From positions 372,001-436,000 of the forward strand of contig JAVKBW010000046.1 in assembly GCA_040222995.1 (NCBI GenBank): a DNA stretch of 64,000 nt. The letters are read 5' to 3'. Source of the stretch: JAVKBW01 sp040222995 (GTDB taxonomy: Bacteria > Pseudomonadota > Alphaproteobacteria > UBA8366 > Aestuariispiraceae). Within the stretch, counting starts at the first letter, position 1, and each line of letters begins with the position of its first letter. The notes beneath the pieces were generated by a model, which saw only the letters and a program-made list of their open reading frames with translations, ran no database searches and was not told the origin of the DNA. Positions 52,182 to 60,725 of the stretch are shown here, one piece after another. The translations under genes were made by a program, and so were the position numbers.

Positions 52182-53774
52182 ATGGACAGCTTTGAGACAC
52201 TAAAACAGGACCTTGCCGCCAACCGCATCGACCGCCGGACATTCATGGCCGCCGCGTCCGCGCTGGGCTTCGGCGCGATGGCGACATCGCTGCTCGCAGG
52301 GTCCGCCGTGGCCGCGGCGCCGAAAAAGGGCGGGCATCTGCGGCTCGGCACGGCGGAAGGATCGACAAGCGACGATCTCGACCCGGCGCCGGATTCGAGC
52401 GCCTTCATCACAATGCTTTCATCGACCTATCTCAGCCAGCTCACCGAAGTCGATGCCGACGGCAATCTGCAGCCGCAGCTCGCCGAAACCTTCGAGCCGA
52501 ATGCGACAGCCACGCAATGGGTTTTCAAGCTGAAAAAGGGCGTTGAATTCCACAACGGCAAAAGCCTGACCGCCGATGACGTGGTGGCGACGATCAACCA
52601 TCATCGGGGCGAGGATTCGACATCGTCGCTCAAGACCTTCGCCAACCAGGTGAAGGAAATCCGGGCGGATGGCGACCACACGGTCATCATCGACCTTGTT
52701 GAAGGCAATGCGGATTACCCGTTTGTGCTCAGCACCGGCACGTTTTCCATCGTTCCCAGCGAGGACGGGAAATCGATGCCACGAAGCAAGATCGGCACGG
52801 GCGCCTACATGCTGGAGAATGTCGAACTCGGCGTTCGGGCCGGCCTGAAGCGCAACCCGAACTACTTCAACGACAAGGTAGGGCATCTGGATTCCGCGGA
52901 AATCCTGGTTATCGCGGACTCCACCGCCCGGCAGAACGCCCTGGTGTCGGACGAGGTCGACCTGATCGACAAGGTGGAGCTGCAGACGGCGGCGCTTCTG
53001 GCCAAGAACGAACGACTGAAGGTTCTCGATGTCACCGGCACGCTGCACTACACCTTCCCGATGGACACGCGTGTCGCGCCCTTCGACAATAACGATGTGC
53101 GGATGGCGTTGAAGTATGCCATCAACCGGGAAGAAATTCTCGACAAGGTTCTGCGCGGCCACGGCGCCGTCGGCAACGATCATCCGATCTCGCCGGCGAA
53201 CCGGTACTTCAATACGGAGCTGGAACAACGCGGCTACGACCCCGACAAGGCGAAGTTCCATCTGAAACAGGCCGGCATGGAAAATCTGAAGGTCACGCTC
53301 AGCTCGTCCAAGGCAATCTGGAACGGCGCCATTGATGCCGTCACGCTGTATCGCGAACATGCCGCCAAAGCGGGGATCGACATCACCATCAACCAGGTTC
53401 CGAACGACGGCTACTGGTCGAATGTCTGGATGACGGATCCCTGGTGCGCCAGCTATTGGAGCGGGCGGCCGACCGAAGACTGGATGTTCAGCCAGGGCTA
53501 TGCCGACGATTCAAGCTGGAACGAAACATTCTGGAAAAACGACAGGTTCAACATGCTGTTGAAGGCTGCGCGGGCGGAACTGGATGAAGCCAAACGCCGC
53601 GACATGTACTGGGAAATGCAGGCCATCGTTCGTGACGACGGCGGCGCGCTCACCCCGCTGTTTGCAAACCATGTCATGGCCTTCGACAAGAACAGACTTG
53701 GCCATCCGGACAAGGTTGCGGGAAACTGGAACCTCGACGGATACAAACTGATCGAGCGCTGGTGGAAAAAGTAG
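52182..53774 (+). CDS. Tat-exported family 5 solute-binding protein 1
   Basis: A 530-residue peptide/nickel-type (SBP_bac_5) binding protein with a Tat signal, RIDRRTFMAAASALGFGAMA, ending near SAVAAAPKKGG. ASTYL-type openings give way to the family block NSPVFKLKKGVEFHNGKSLT (as WVFKLKKGVEFHNGKSLTAD) and GDGYWSNVWMTDPWCASYWS near the C-terminus. The ATG at 52182 follows AGGAG. No permease or ATPase is nearby. Shares strong similarity with the two genes at 53837 and 55589. Ligand unknown; proximity to doeAB suggests ectoine or an ectoine-like osmolyte. Confidence 0.85.
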   Translation: MDSFETLKQDLAANRIDRRTFMAAASALGFGAMATSLLAGSAVAAAPKKGGHLRLGTAEGSTSDDLDPAPDSSAFITMLSSTYLSQLTEVDADGNLQPQLAETFEPNATATQWVFKLKKGVEFHNGKSLTADDVVATINHHRGEDSTSSLKTFANQVKEIRADGDHTVIIDLVEGNADYPFVLSTGTFSIVPSEDGKSMPRSKIGTGAYMLENVELGVRAGLKRNPNYFNDKVGHLDSAEILVIADSTARQNALVSDEVDLIDKVELQTAALLAKNERLKVLDVTGTLHYTFPMDTRVAPFDNNDVRMALKYAINREEILDKVLRGHGAVGNDHPISPANRYFNTELEQRGYDPDKAKFHLKQAGMENLKVTLSSSKAIWNGAIDAVTLYREHAAKAGIDITINQVPNDGYWSNVWMTDPWCASYWSGRPTEDWMFSQGYADDSSWNETFWKNDRFNMLLKAARAELDEAKRRDMYWEMQAIVRDDGGALTPLFANHVMAFDKNRLGHPDKVAGNWNLDGYKLIERWWKK

Positions 53775-53796
53775 CGTTAATCGGCGACAGGAATAG

Positions 53797-53828
53797 CGGG
53801 GCGGTCGAACGATCGCCCCGTTCTTTTT
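53797..53828 (+). terminator. Rho-independent terminator after binding protein 1
   Basis: Stem CGGGGCG / CGCCCCG with an AT-containing inner loop, followed by TTCTTTTT. It lies between the convergent genes for binding proteins 1 and 2. Confidence 0.75.
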
Positions 53829-53836
53829 GATCCGGA

Positions 53837-55441
53837 TCAGGCAAACCACCAGCGTTCGGCCAGCCGCCCGCCATCGAAATCCCAGTTGCCGCCGACGATA
53901 TCGGGATGGGCGAGCCTGTCGGTATGGCCGAAAACGTAGGAGGCATACATGGGCACGACGGCGCCGCCGTCATTCGAGACCAGGGTCTGCATCTCGTAGT
54001 ACATCTCCCGGCGTCTGGCTTCGTCCAGTTCCGCGCGGGCTTCGTGCAACAGCGTATCGAACCGCTCGTTGGACCAGTTGGTATCGTTCCACGGAACACC
54101 GGTTTCATAGGCGGTGGAAAACATCTGGTCTTCGGTCGGCCTTCCGCCCCAGTAGCAGGCGCACCAGGGTTTCTTGAGCCAGACATTGGACCAGTATCCG
54201 TCACCCGGTTCGCGAATGACGTTCACGTTGATGCCGGCGGCGGCGGCGCTTTCCTTGTACAGGACCGCAGCGCCGACCGCTCCGGCGAACGCCGCATTTG
54301 AAGCGCTCAGTTCCACCGTCAGACCCTCAGCGCCGGCTTTTTTCAGGTGCCATTTCGCCTTATCGGGATCGTAGCTGCGCTGCGGCAGATCGCTATTGTG
54401 ATAGCGGTTGGCTTTCGATATCGGGTGATCGTTACCGACCGTGCCGTAGCCCTGCAGGATCTTGTTTACCAGTTCTTCGCGTTTGAACGCCAGTTTCAGC
54501 GCCATGCGGACGTCGACATCGTTGAAAGGCGCAACGTCGACATGCATGGGAAAGGTATAATGCTGATATCCGGTAATATCCTTCACCACCATGCCCGGCT
54601 TGCGCTTTACCCTTTCCACCGTTTTCAGTTCCATTCGATCCGCAACATCGATTGATCCTGTGAGAAGGGCGTTCTGGCGCGCGTTCGGGTCGATGATCGA
54701 CAAGGCCTCAACCGCATCGAAGTGGCCACGACCGTCGTCCCAGTAGTCACCGTTGCGCGACATGGTGATACGAACGCCCGGTTCGAAGGACTCCAGTTTG
54801 TAGCTGCCGGTGCCGACGCCCGATAGATCGATCGTTCCGTCTTTTTCCGGCAGAATCGACAGGTGATAATCCGCCATGATGAAGGGAAAGTCGGCATTGC
54901 CGCCTTCAAGAGAAATAACGATGGTCGACGGGTCGTCTTCCCTGATGTCCGTTATGGCGGCGACAATGGGCTTCGCGGCCGATGTGGCATCTTCGCCCCG
55001 GTGATGATTCAGTGAAGCGATAACATCGCGCGCCGTCACTGTTTTGCCGTTATGAAATGTCATGCCCTTGCGGATTCTGAAGGTCCAGGTTTTCGCATCG
55101 GGCGAGGCGTCCCAGCTTTCGGCGACATCGCCGACCAGGGATCCGTCCGCGGCGATTTCCGTCAACCGGTTGTGAATGCTGTGGAAGGTATAGTTCACAA
55201 AGCCGTTGTCGAATGTTCCGGGATCGGTCGAATCCGTTGTCGATCCGTGGCCGATTCCCATGCGCAATGTGCCGCCCCGTTTCGGAACCGCGGCCAGCGC
55301 CCTGTCCATCAGCGCGGTTGCCGCCGCGAGGGAAAGGCCGCCGGCGAGCGCCCCTTCCATGAAACCACGGCGCGATATACTGCCCCGGCGCAGTCTGGTT
55401 GAAAGGTCCGTTGCGTCCACGTTTCCGTTGTCCAGTATCAT
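53837..55441 (-). CDS. Tat-exported family 5 solute-binding protein 2
   Basis: A 534-residue SBP_bac_5 protein with Tat motif SISRRGFMEGALAGGLSLAA. Mature start AVPKRGGTLRMGIGHGSTTD, family block KTWTFRIRKGMTFHNGKTVT and the C-terminal region GDGYWSNVWLKKPWCACYWG. More similar to binding protein 3 than to 1. Ribosome site GGCAGGACCG before ATG 55441. It is the second of three paralogues and lacks transporter partners in the window. Confidence 0.85.
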   Translation of the reverse strand: MILDNGNVDATDLSTRLRRGSISRRGFMEGALAGGLSLAAATALMDRALAAVPKRGGTLRMGIGHGSTTDSTDPGTFDNGFVNYTFHSIHNRLTEIAADGSLVGDVAESWDASPDAKTWTFRIRKGMTFHNGKTVTARDVIASLNHHRGEDATSAAKPIVAAITDIREDDPSTIVISLEGGNADFPFIMADYHLSILPEKDGTIDLSGVGTGSYKLESFEPGVRITMSRNGDYWDDGRGHFDAVEALSIIDPNARQNALLTGSIDVADRMELKTVERVKRKPGMVVKDITGYQHYTFPMHVDVAPFNDVDVRMALKLAFKREELVNKILQGYGTVGNDHPISKANRYHNSDLPQRSYDPDKAKWHLKKAGAEGLTVELSASNAAFAGAVGAAVLYKESAAAAGINVNVIREPGDGYWSNVWLKKPWCACYWGGRPTEDQMFSTAYETGVPWNDTNWSNERFDTLLHEARAELDEARRREMYYEMQTLVSNDGGAVVPMYASYVFGHTDRLAHPDIVGGNWDFDGGRLAERWWFA

Positions 55442-55532
55442 CGGTCCTGCCCCTGTTTATGTGATCCTTTCCGATACCTGACACTATAATCGGACGTTGC
55501 TGTTGCACAAACATGCGCATACGTGACGTAGC

Positions 55533-55564
55533 GAAAAAGAAAAGGGAGGCCGAAGCCTCCCTTT
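55533..55564 (-). terminator. Rho-independent terminator after binding protein 3
   Basis: On the minus strand AAAGGGAGGC-TTCG-GCCTCCCTTT, a perfect 10-bp stem with a TTCG loop, followed by TCTTTTTC. It separates the binding protein 3 and 2 genes. Confidence 0.85.
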
Positions 55565-55588
55565 CCGCCGTCAATATGTCGTTGGTAC

Positions 55589-57184
55589 TTATGCAAACCA
55601 CCAGCGCTCGAGCAAGCGGGCGCCGTCCAGTTCCCAGTTGCCGGCAACGACTTCCGGCAGAATGATCTTGTCGCTGTGGGCGTTGACGTAGTTGTAGAAG
55701 AACGGAACGACGGTGCCGCCTTCGTTAGCCACAATTTCCTGCATTTCGTAGTACATCGCACGCCGCTTCGTTTCGTCGAGCTCGGCGCGCGCTTCAGTCA
55801 GAAGCGTGTCGAACCGTTCGTTGTTGAAGTTCGTGTCGTTCCACGGAACGCCTGACTGATACGCGGTCGAGAACATCCAGTCTTCCGTCGGACGACCGCC
55901 CCAGTAGCACGCGCACCACGGCTTTTTGAGCCAGACGTTCGACCAGTAGCCGTCACCCGGCTCACGCACCACTTCGATGTTGATGCCGGCCGCTGCGGCA
56001 TGCTCCTTGTACAGAACCGCAGCATCGACAGCGCCGGCGAAAGCGGCGTCGGAGGCGCTGAGTTCAACAGTGAGGCCTTCCTGACCAGCCTGTTTCAGGT
56101 GCCACTTCGCCTTTTCAGGGTCGTAGCTTCTTTGCGGCATATCCCGGTTCATGTAGCGGTTGGCGGGTGAGATCGGGTGATCGTTACCGACCGAACCATA
56201 GCCCTTCAGGATCTTCTGCAGAAGCTGTTCGCGGTCCAGAGACAGTTTCAGCGCCATCCGAACGTCATTGTTGTCGAACGGCGGAACATCGATCAGCATC
56301 GGGAACGTGTAGTGGCCGTAGCCGGTAACGTCTTCAACGACGACGCCGGGCTTGCGCTTAAGCAGTTCGACCGTTTTCAGGTCGATACGGTCGGCGACTT
56401 CAATCGAGCCTGTCACAAGTGCGTTCTGGCGGGCATTCGCATCGATGATCGACAGAATCTCACCGGAATCGAAGAAGGCGCGGTTATCGAGATCCCAGTG
56501 GTTTTCGAAGCGTTCGACCGAAGAACGGACGCCGGGTTCATGTTGCGCAAGCTTGTAACTGCCGGCGCCTGTACCGGTCGTTACATCCGGCTTGCCGTCT
56601 TTGGACGGCAGGATCGCAAGGTGATAGTCGGTTGCGATGAAGGGGAAGTCGGCGTTGCCGCTTTCCAGCGTGAAGACAACGGTGTCGTCTCCGTCGGCCT
56701 TGATGTCCGTGATCGGCGCAACGATCGGGGCTGCCGCCGATTTGGAATCCTCGCCGCGGTGATGGTTGTAGGATGCAATGACGTCTTCTGCGGTGACGGT
56801 TTTGCCGTTATGGAATTCGACGCCCTTGCGCAGTTTGAATGTCCACACCGAAGCATCCGTCGATGCTTCCCAGCTTTCAGCGACTTCACCACGAAGGGAA
56901 ATATCCGGCGCGACTTCGGTCAGGCGGGCATGCGTGTTGTGGGTCAGCGTATTGATGTACCCGTTTTCATAGGTCGCCGGGTCGAGCGAGTCCGTGGTCG
57001 ACCCATGGCCCATGCCGATACGGCAATGGCCGCCCCGTTTCGGCGTGGCCGCAATCGCCTTGCCCATCATCGCCGTTGCTGCGCTGACGGTAAGGCCGGC
57101 AGCCGCCGCCCCTTCCATGAATGCGCGGCGGGTGATTTTACCCTGTGTGAGTTGTTTTGAGAGTTGTTTGACGTCTACCTGCAT
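55589..57184 (-). CDS. Tat-exported family 5 solute-binding protein 3
   Basis: A 531-residue SBP_bac_5 protein starting MQVDVKQLSKQLTQGKITRR then AFMEGAAAAGLTVSAA, a Tat signal. Mature AATPKRGGHCRIGMGHGSTT, block VWTFKLRKGVEFHNGKTVTA, and GDGYWSNVWLKKPWCACYWG. ATG 57184 has GGAGG 9 bp upstream; earlier in-frame codons cover that site. Upstream 352 bp separate it from divergent doeA and should hold both promoters. Confidence 0.85.
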   Translation of the reverse strand: MQVDVKQLSKQLTQGKITRRAFMEGAAAAGLTVSAATAMMGKAIAATPKRGGHCRIGMGHGSTTDSLDPATYENGYINTLTHNTHARLTEVAPDISLRGEVAESWEASTDASVWTFKLRKGVEFHNGKTVTAEDVIASYNHHRGEDSKSAAAPIVAPITDIKADGDDTVVFTLESGNADFPFIATDYHLAILPSKDGKPDVTTGTGAGSYKLAQHEPGVRSSVERFENHWDLDNRAFFDSGEILSIIDANARQNALVTGSIEVADRIDLKTVELLKRKPGVVVEDVTGYGHYTFPMLIDVPPFDNNDVRMALKLSLDREQLLQKILKGYGSVGNDHPISPANRYMNRDMPQRSYDPEKAKWHLKQAGQEGLTVELSASDAAFAGAVDAAVLYKEHAAAAGINIEVVREPGDGYWSNVWLKKPWCACYWGGRPTEDWMFSTAYQSGVPWNDTNFNNERFDTLLTEARAELDETKRRAMYYEMQEIVANEGGTVVPFFYNYVNAHSDKIILPEVVAGNWELDGARLLERWWFA

Positions 57185-57536
57185 AGAAATAGCCTCCAAG
57201 TTTTTTTGGTGTCCCCCGTTTTCGGAAGACAATGATAATGTCTAATGTCCCGCGCGAAAACAGTTAGATTTCCGACATATAGCCCTTGAATATGACGCAA
57301 ATATGGCATTTCGGCGTTTTTATCCAGAAAAATGACGGTTTATTCATTCCGGCGGTATTTTCACGCTGTCAGTCCAGGACTGAATACCTAGGAAAAAGGA
57401 GCGAGCGCATCAACGTCCTTTCAGGTGTATTGCAGCCTATCCGCATTTCCTGCTGAATTCTTGACGGACAGGCTTTTAACCCGATCAAGCATCTGATTGG
57501 ATGGTTCGGGAATTTAGGTGAAAGGGGATAACAGTC
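57185..57536. other. Divergent promoter region between binding protein 3 and doeA
   Basis: 352 bp, no ORF. It contains a perfect 15-bp inverted repeat TCAGTCC-A-GGACTGA at 57369-57383 and AT-rich stretches near 57190-57330. The repeat is a candidate operator for the divergent ectoine-degradation and binding-protein genes. No -35/-10 pair is clear. Confidence 0.45.
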
Positions 57537-58715
57537 ATGGCCAATGCGGATCCGTCATTTTCGAGGGAAGAGTTTCAGCAACGGATAACAGGAACCAGAG
57601 CCGCGATGGCGGCGGCCGGTGTGGATCTACTGATCGTCACCGACCCGTCGAACATGGCCTGGCTGACCGGATATGACGGTTGGTCTTTCTATGTCCATCA
57701 ATGCGTTCTGCTGTCGAGTGACGGTGATCCGATCTGGTACGGCAGATTCATGGATGGTTTCGGGGCCAGGCGCACCGTGTTCATGGATGACGACAACATC
57801 ATCGGATACCCGGATATCTACGTGCAATCCACCGAGCGGCACCCGATGGACCGTCTGTCGGAAATCATCACCGAAAAAGGCTGGGGCAATGCCTCCATCG
57901 GCGTCGAGAAGGATAATTATTATTTCTCTGCAAAGTGCATGGAATCGCTGACACAACATTTGCCGAATGCCCGGTTCGTCGATACGACGGCGCTGGTGAA
58001 CTGGCAGCGCGCAGTTAAGTCCGAAACCGAGATTTCCTATATGCGTCATGCCGCCCGTATTGTCGAAAAAATGCACAGCCGCATCCTCGAGAAAATAGAA
58101 CCGGGAATGCGGAAATGCGATCTGGTGGCCGAAATCTACGATGCTGGCATTCGCGGTACGGCGGATGCCGGCGGGGACTATCCGGCAATCGTGCCGATGT
58201 TGCCGACCGGGCCGGATGCTTCTGCGCCGCATCTGACCTGGGACGACAAGCCGATGCGGGCCGGTGAAGCGACATTCTTCGAAATCGCCGGCGTCTATCG
58301 CCGCTATCACTGTCCGATGTCGCGGACGATTTTTCTCGGGGACCCGCCCGATACCATGCGCAAGGCGGAAGCCGCCATTCTCGAAGGTACGGAAGCAGCC
58401 CTCGCTGCAGCGAAACCCGGCAATGCCTGTGAAATGGTCGAAGAAGCCTGGCGAACCACGATTGCGAAATACGGCCTGGAGAAAGAAAGCCGCTGCGGCT
58501 ACGCCATCGGACTGTCCTACCCGCCGGACTGGGGCGAAAGGACAATGAGCTTCCGTCGCGGAGACAAGAGCATTCTTAAGCCGGGCATGACTTTCCATCT
58601 GATGCCGGCTCTCTGGTTCGATGACTGGGGGCTTGAAATTACGGAACCTTTTCTGATTACCGAATCCGGATGCGAAACATTCTGCGACTACCCGCGCATG
58701 CTGCTATCCAAGTAA
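57537..58715 (+). CDS. doeA: Ectoine hydrolase
   Basis: A 392-residue creatinase/M24-fold hydrolase. SNMAWLTGYDGWSFYVHQCV, GYPDIYVQSTERHPMDRLSE, ALVNWQRAVKSETEISYMRH and PDWGERTMSFRRGDKSILKP match DoeA/EutD as I recall it. It opens the ectoine ring to N-acetyl-2,4-diaminobutyrate; the next gene removes the acetyl group. Ribosome site AAAGGGGATAACAGTC. The first gene of the doeAB unit, 25 bp before doeB. Confidence 0.88.
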   Translation: MANADPSFSREEFQQRITGTRAAMAAAGVDLLIVTDPSNMAWLTGYDGWSFYVHQCVLLSSDGDPIWYGRFMDGFGARRTVFMDDDNIIGYPDIYVQSTERHPMDRLSEIITEKGWGNASIGVEKDNYYFSAKCMESLTQHLPNARFVDTTALVNWQRAVKSETEISYMRHAARIVEKMHSRILEKIEPGMRKCDLVAEIYDAGIRGTADAGGDYPAIVPMLPTGPDASAPHLTWDDKPMRAGEATFFEIAGVYRRYHCPMSRTIFLGDPPDTMRKAEAAILEGTEAALAAAKPGNACEMVEEAWRTTIAKYGLEKESRCGYAIGLSYPPDWGERTMSFRRGDKSILKPGMTFHLMPALWFDDWGLEITEPFLITESGCETFCDYPRMLLSK

Positions 58716-58740
58716 CAATCCCAAATTCAAGGTAAGTTCG

Positions 58741-59745
58741 ATGAGCGAACAGATTCTGCGGCCCAGCCCCATATCCGCCAGTGTCGATTACGACGAGGAC
58801 GGTGTTCAGCACGGCTTTCTGTCGATCCCCTACAGCCACGATGAATCGGCCTGGGGCTCTATCAGAATGCCGATTTGCGTCATTCGTAACGGCGACGGGC
58901 CGACGGCCCTGCTGACAGGGGGCAATCACGGCGATGAATACGAAGGGCCGATCGCATTGTACAATCTGGCGGCGAGCCTCGATCCGGCGACAGTGACCGG
59001 CCGGGTCATCATCCTGCCGGCGCTGAACTATCCCGCGTTTCGGGCGGGGCGGCGTACCAGCCCGATTGACAGCGGCAACATGAACAGAAGCTTTCCGGGC
59101 CGGCCTGATGGCACAATCACGCAAAAGATCGCCGATTATGTTTCCCGTCATCTCTTGCCGGTTGCCGATCTCGTTGCCGATATTCATTCCGGCGGCAGGA
59201 CGCTTGAAATGACGCCCTTCGCCGCGCACCATATTCTGCCCGACAAGGAACACGAAAGCCGGTGTCGCGATGCCGTTATGGCGTTCGGCGCACCGTTCTC
59301 CATCGCAATGCTTGAGCTTGATGCTGTCGGTATGCTCGACACGTCGGTGGAAACCCTCGGCAAGACCTTCGTGACGACGGAATTAGGCGGCGGCGGGTCA
59401 TCGACGCCGGAAACGGTGGCCGTTGCGAAGAACGGCATTCACAACATTCTGCAGCACGTCGGCATTCTCGAAGGCAGCCCGAAACCGGCTGATACAACCT
59501 GGCTCGACATGCCCGATGGCGACTGCTTTGTGGTCAGCGACGAGGAAGGCCTGGTCGAACCATGCGTGTCGCTGGGGCAGGACGTTAAAGCCGGGGAAAT
59601 CGTCGCCCGTATTCACCGCATAGAACGCACCGGCACGCCGCCGACCGACTATCGGGCGAAACGAGACGGTATTCTGATCGGCCGGCACTTCCCCGGCCGG
59701 GTTACCATCGGCGATTGTCTTGGGGTACTTGGGATGAAAGTCTGA
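58741..59745 (+). CDS. doeB: N-alpha-acetyl-diaminobutyrate deacetylase
   Basis: A 334-residue zinc deacetylase of the aspartoacylase/succinylglutamate desuccinylase family. The zinc-binding GGNHGDEYEGPIALYNL, the RRTSPIDSGNMNRSFPGRPD loop and LVADIHSGGRTLEMTPFAAH are as in DoeB. It deacetylates the product of doeA to 2,4-diaminobutyrate, which feeds aspartate. The dehydrogenase and aminotransferase steps (DoeC, DoeD) are not seen here, unless the aminotransferase at 2007 serves. The doeA-doeB junction and direction show an operon. Confidence 0.88.
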   Translation: MSEQILRPSPISASVDYDEDGVQHGFLSIPYSHDESAWGSIRMPICVIRNGDGPTALLTGGNHGDEYEGPIALYNLAASLDPATVTGRVIILPALNYPAFRAGRRTSPIDSGNMNRSFPGRPDGTITQKIADYVSRHLLPVADLVADIHSGGRTLEMTPFAAHHILPDKEHESRCRDAVMAFGAPFSIAMLELDAVGMLDTSVETLGKTFVTTELGGGGSSTPETVAVAKNGIHNILQHVGILEGSPKPADTTWLDMPDGDCFVVSDEEGLVEPCVSLGQDVKAGEIVARIHRIERTGTPPTDYRAKRDGILIGRHFPGRVTIGDCLGVLGMKV

Positions 59746-59750
59746 GAAAG

Positions 59751-59780
59751 CGACGCCCCGTTCTTCAGTCCGAGGCGTCG
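59751..59780 (+). terminator. Possible terminator after doeB
   Basis: CGACGCC and GGCGTCG (7 bp) around a 16-nt loop, then TTCTTCAC. The loop is long and the T-run poor, so it is weak. Confidence 0.35.
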
Positions 59781-59792
59781 TTCTTCACAGTG

Positions 59793-60695
59793 TCAGGCCG
59801 CAATCAGACCTTTTTGTTTCAGCACCCGGGCAACGGTGTTGCCCATCTCAGACGGGTTGGGGGAAACCTCGATGCCCGCTTCCTTGAGGATTTCGACTTT
59901 CTCGCTGGCGCTTTCCCCAAAAGCGGAAATAATCGCGCCGGCATGTCCCATCTTTCGGCCTTTTGGAGCGGATAGACCGGCGACATAGGCGATAACCGGC
60001 TTCTGCATGTGGTCGCGAAAATACTCCGCTGCCTCGGCTTCCTGCGGCCCGCCGATTTCGCCAATCATCATAACCGCATCGGTCTCGTCATCTGCTTCGA
60101 AAAGCTCGAGGATATCCTTGAACGAAGAGCCGTTGATCGGATCGCCGCCGATGCCGACGCTGGTCGACACACCAATACCCAATTCCTTCATTTGCGACGC
60201 CGCTTCGTAGCCGAGCGTGCCCGAGCGGCCGACAATGCCGACACGGCCCTGCATGTAGATATGGCTCGGCATCAGGCCCATCATCGCCTGACCCGGGCTG
60301 ATAACGCCGGCGCAGTTGGGGCCGATCATGCGCATCTTGTTTTCCCGGCGGTATCGGCGCAGATAGCGTTTTACCATCATCATGTCTTGCGCCGGAATAC
60401 CGTCGGTGACGCAGACGCAGGTTTCGATGCCGGCATCCGCGGCTTCCATCACGGCATCGGCCGCAAATGGGGGCGGCACAAAGCAGATCGACGCGCTGGC
60501 GCCTGTTGCGTCGACCGCTTGCTTGACGGTATCGAAAACCGGCCTGTCGAGATGGTCGCTGCCGCCACGGCCCGGTGTTACGCCGCCTACGACGTTGGTG
60601 CCGTATTCAATCATTTCCTTGGTGTGGAAGGTGCCGATATTGCCGGTGAAACCCTGCACGATGACTTTTGTGTTTCTGTCCAGAAGAACGGTCAT
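59793..60695 (-). CDS. mtkB: Malate/succinyl-CoA ligase, alpha subunit (MtkB/SucD-like)
   Basis: A 300-residue CoA-binding and phosphohistidine subunit. VIVQGFTGNIGTFHTKEMI opens the CoA fold; IGPNCAGVISPGQAMMG is the substrate loop, GRVGIVGRSGTLGYEAASQM the CoA site, and H in GRKMGHAGAIISAFGESA is the phosphohistidine. The sequence is closer to malate-CoA ligase MtkB as I recall it than to E. coli SucD; succinate as substrate cannot be excluded. Partner gene 30 bp upstream. Confidence 0.75.
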   Translation of the reverse strand: MTVLLDRNTKVIVQGFTGNIGTFHTKEMIEYGTNVVGGVTPGRGGSDHLDRPVFDTVKQAVDATGASASICFVPPPFAADAVMEAADAGIETCVCVTDGIPAQDMMMVKRYLRRYRRENKMRMIGPNCAGVISPGQAMMGLMPSHIYMQGRVGIVGRSGTLGYEAASQMKELGIGVSTSVGIGGDPINGSSFKDILELFEADDETDAVMMIGEIGGPQEAEAAEYFRDHMQKPVIAYVAGLSAPKGRKMGHAGAIISAFGESASEKVEILKEAGIEVSPNPSEMGNTVARVLKQKGLIAA

Positions 60696-60725
60696 TGTCT
60701 GTCTCCGAATTCGATGGCTGCGGGG

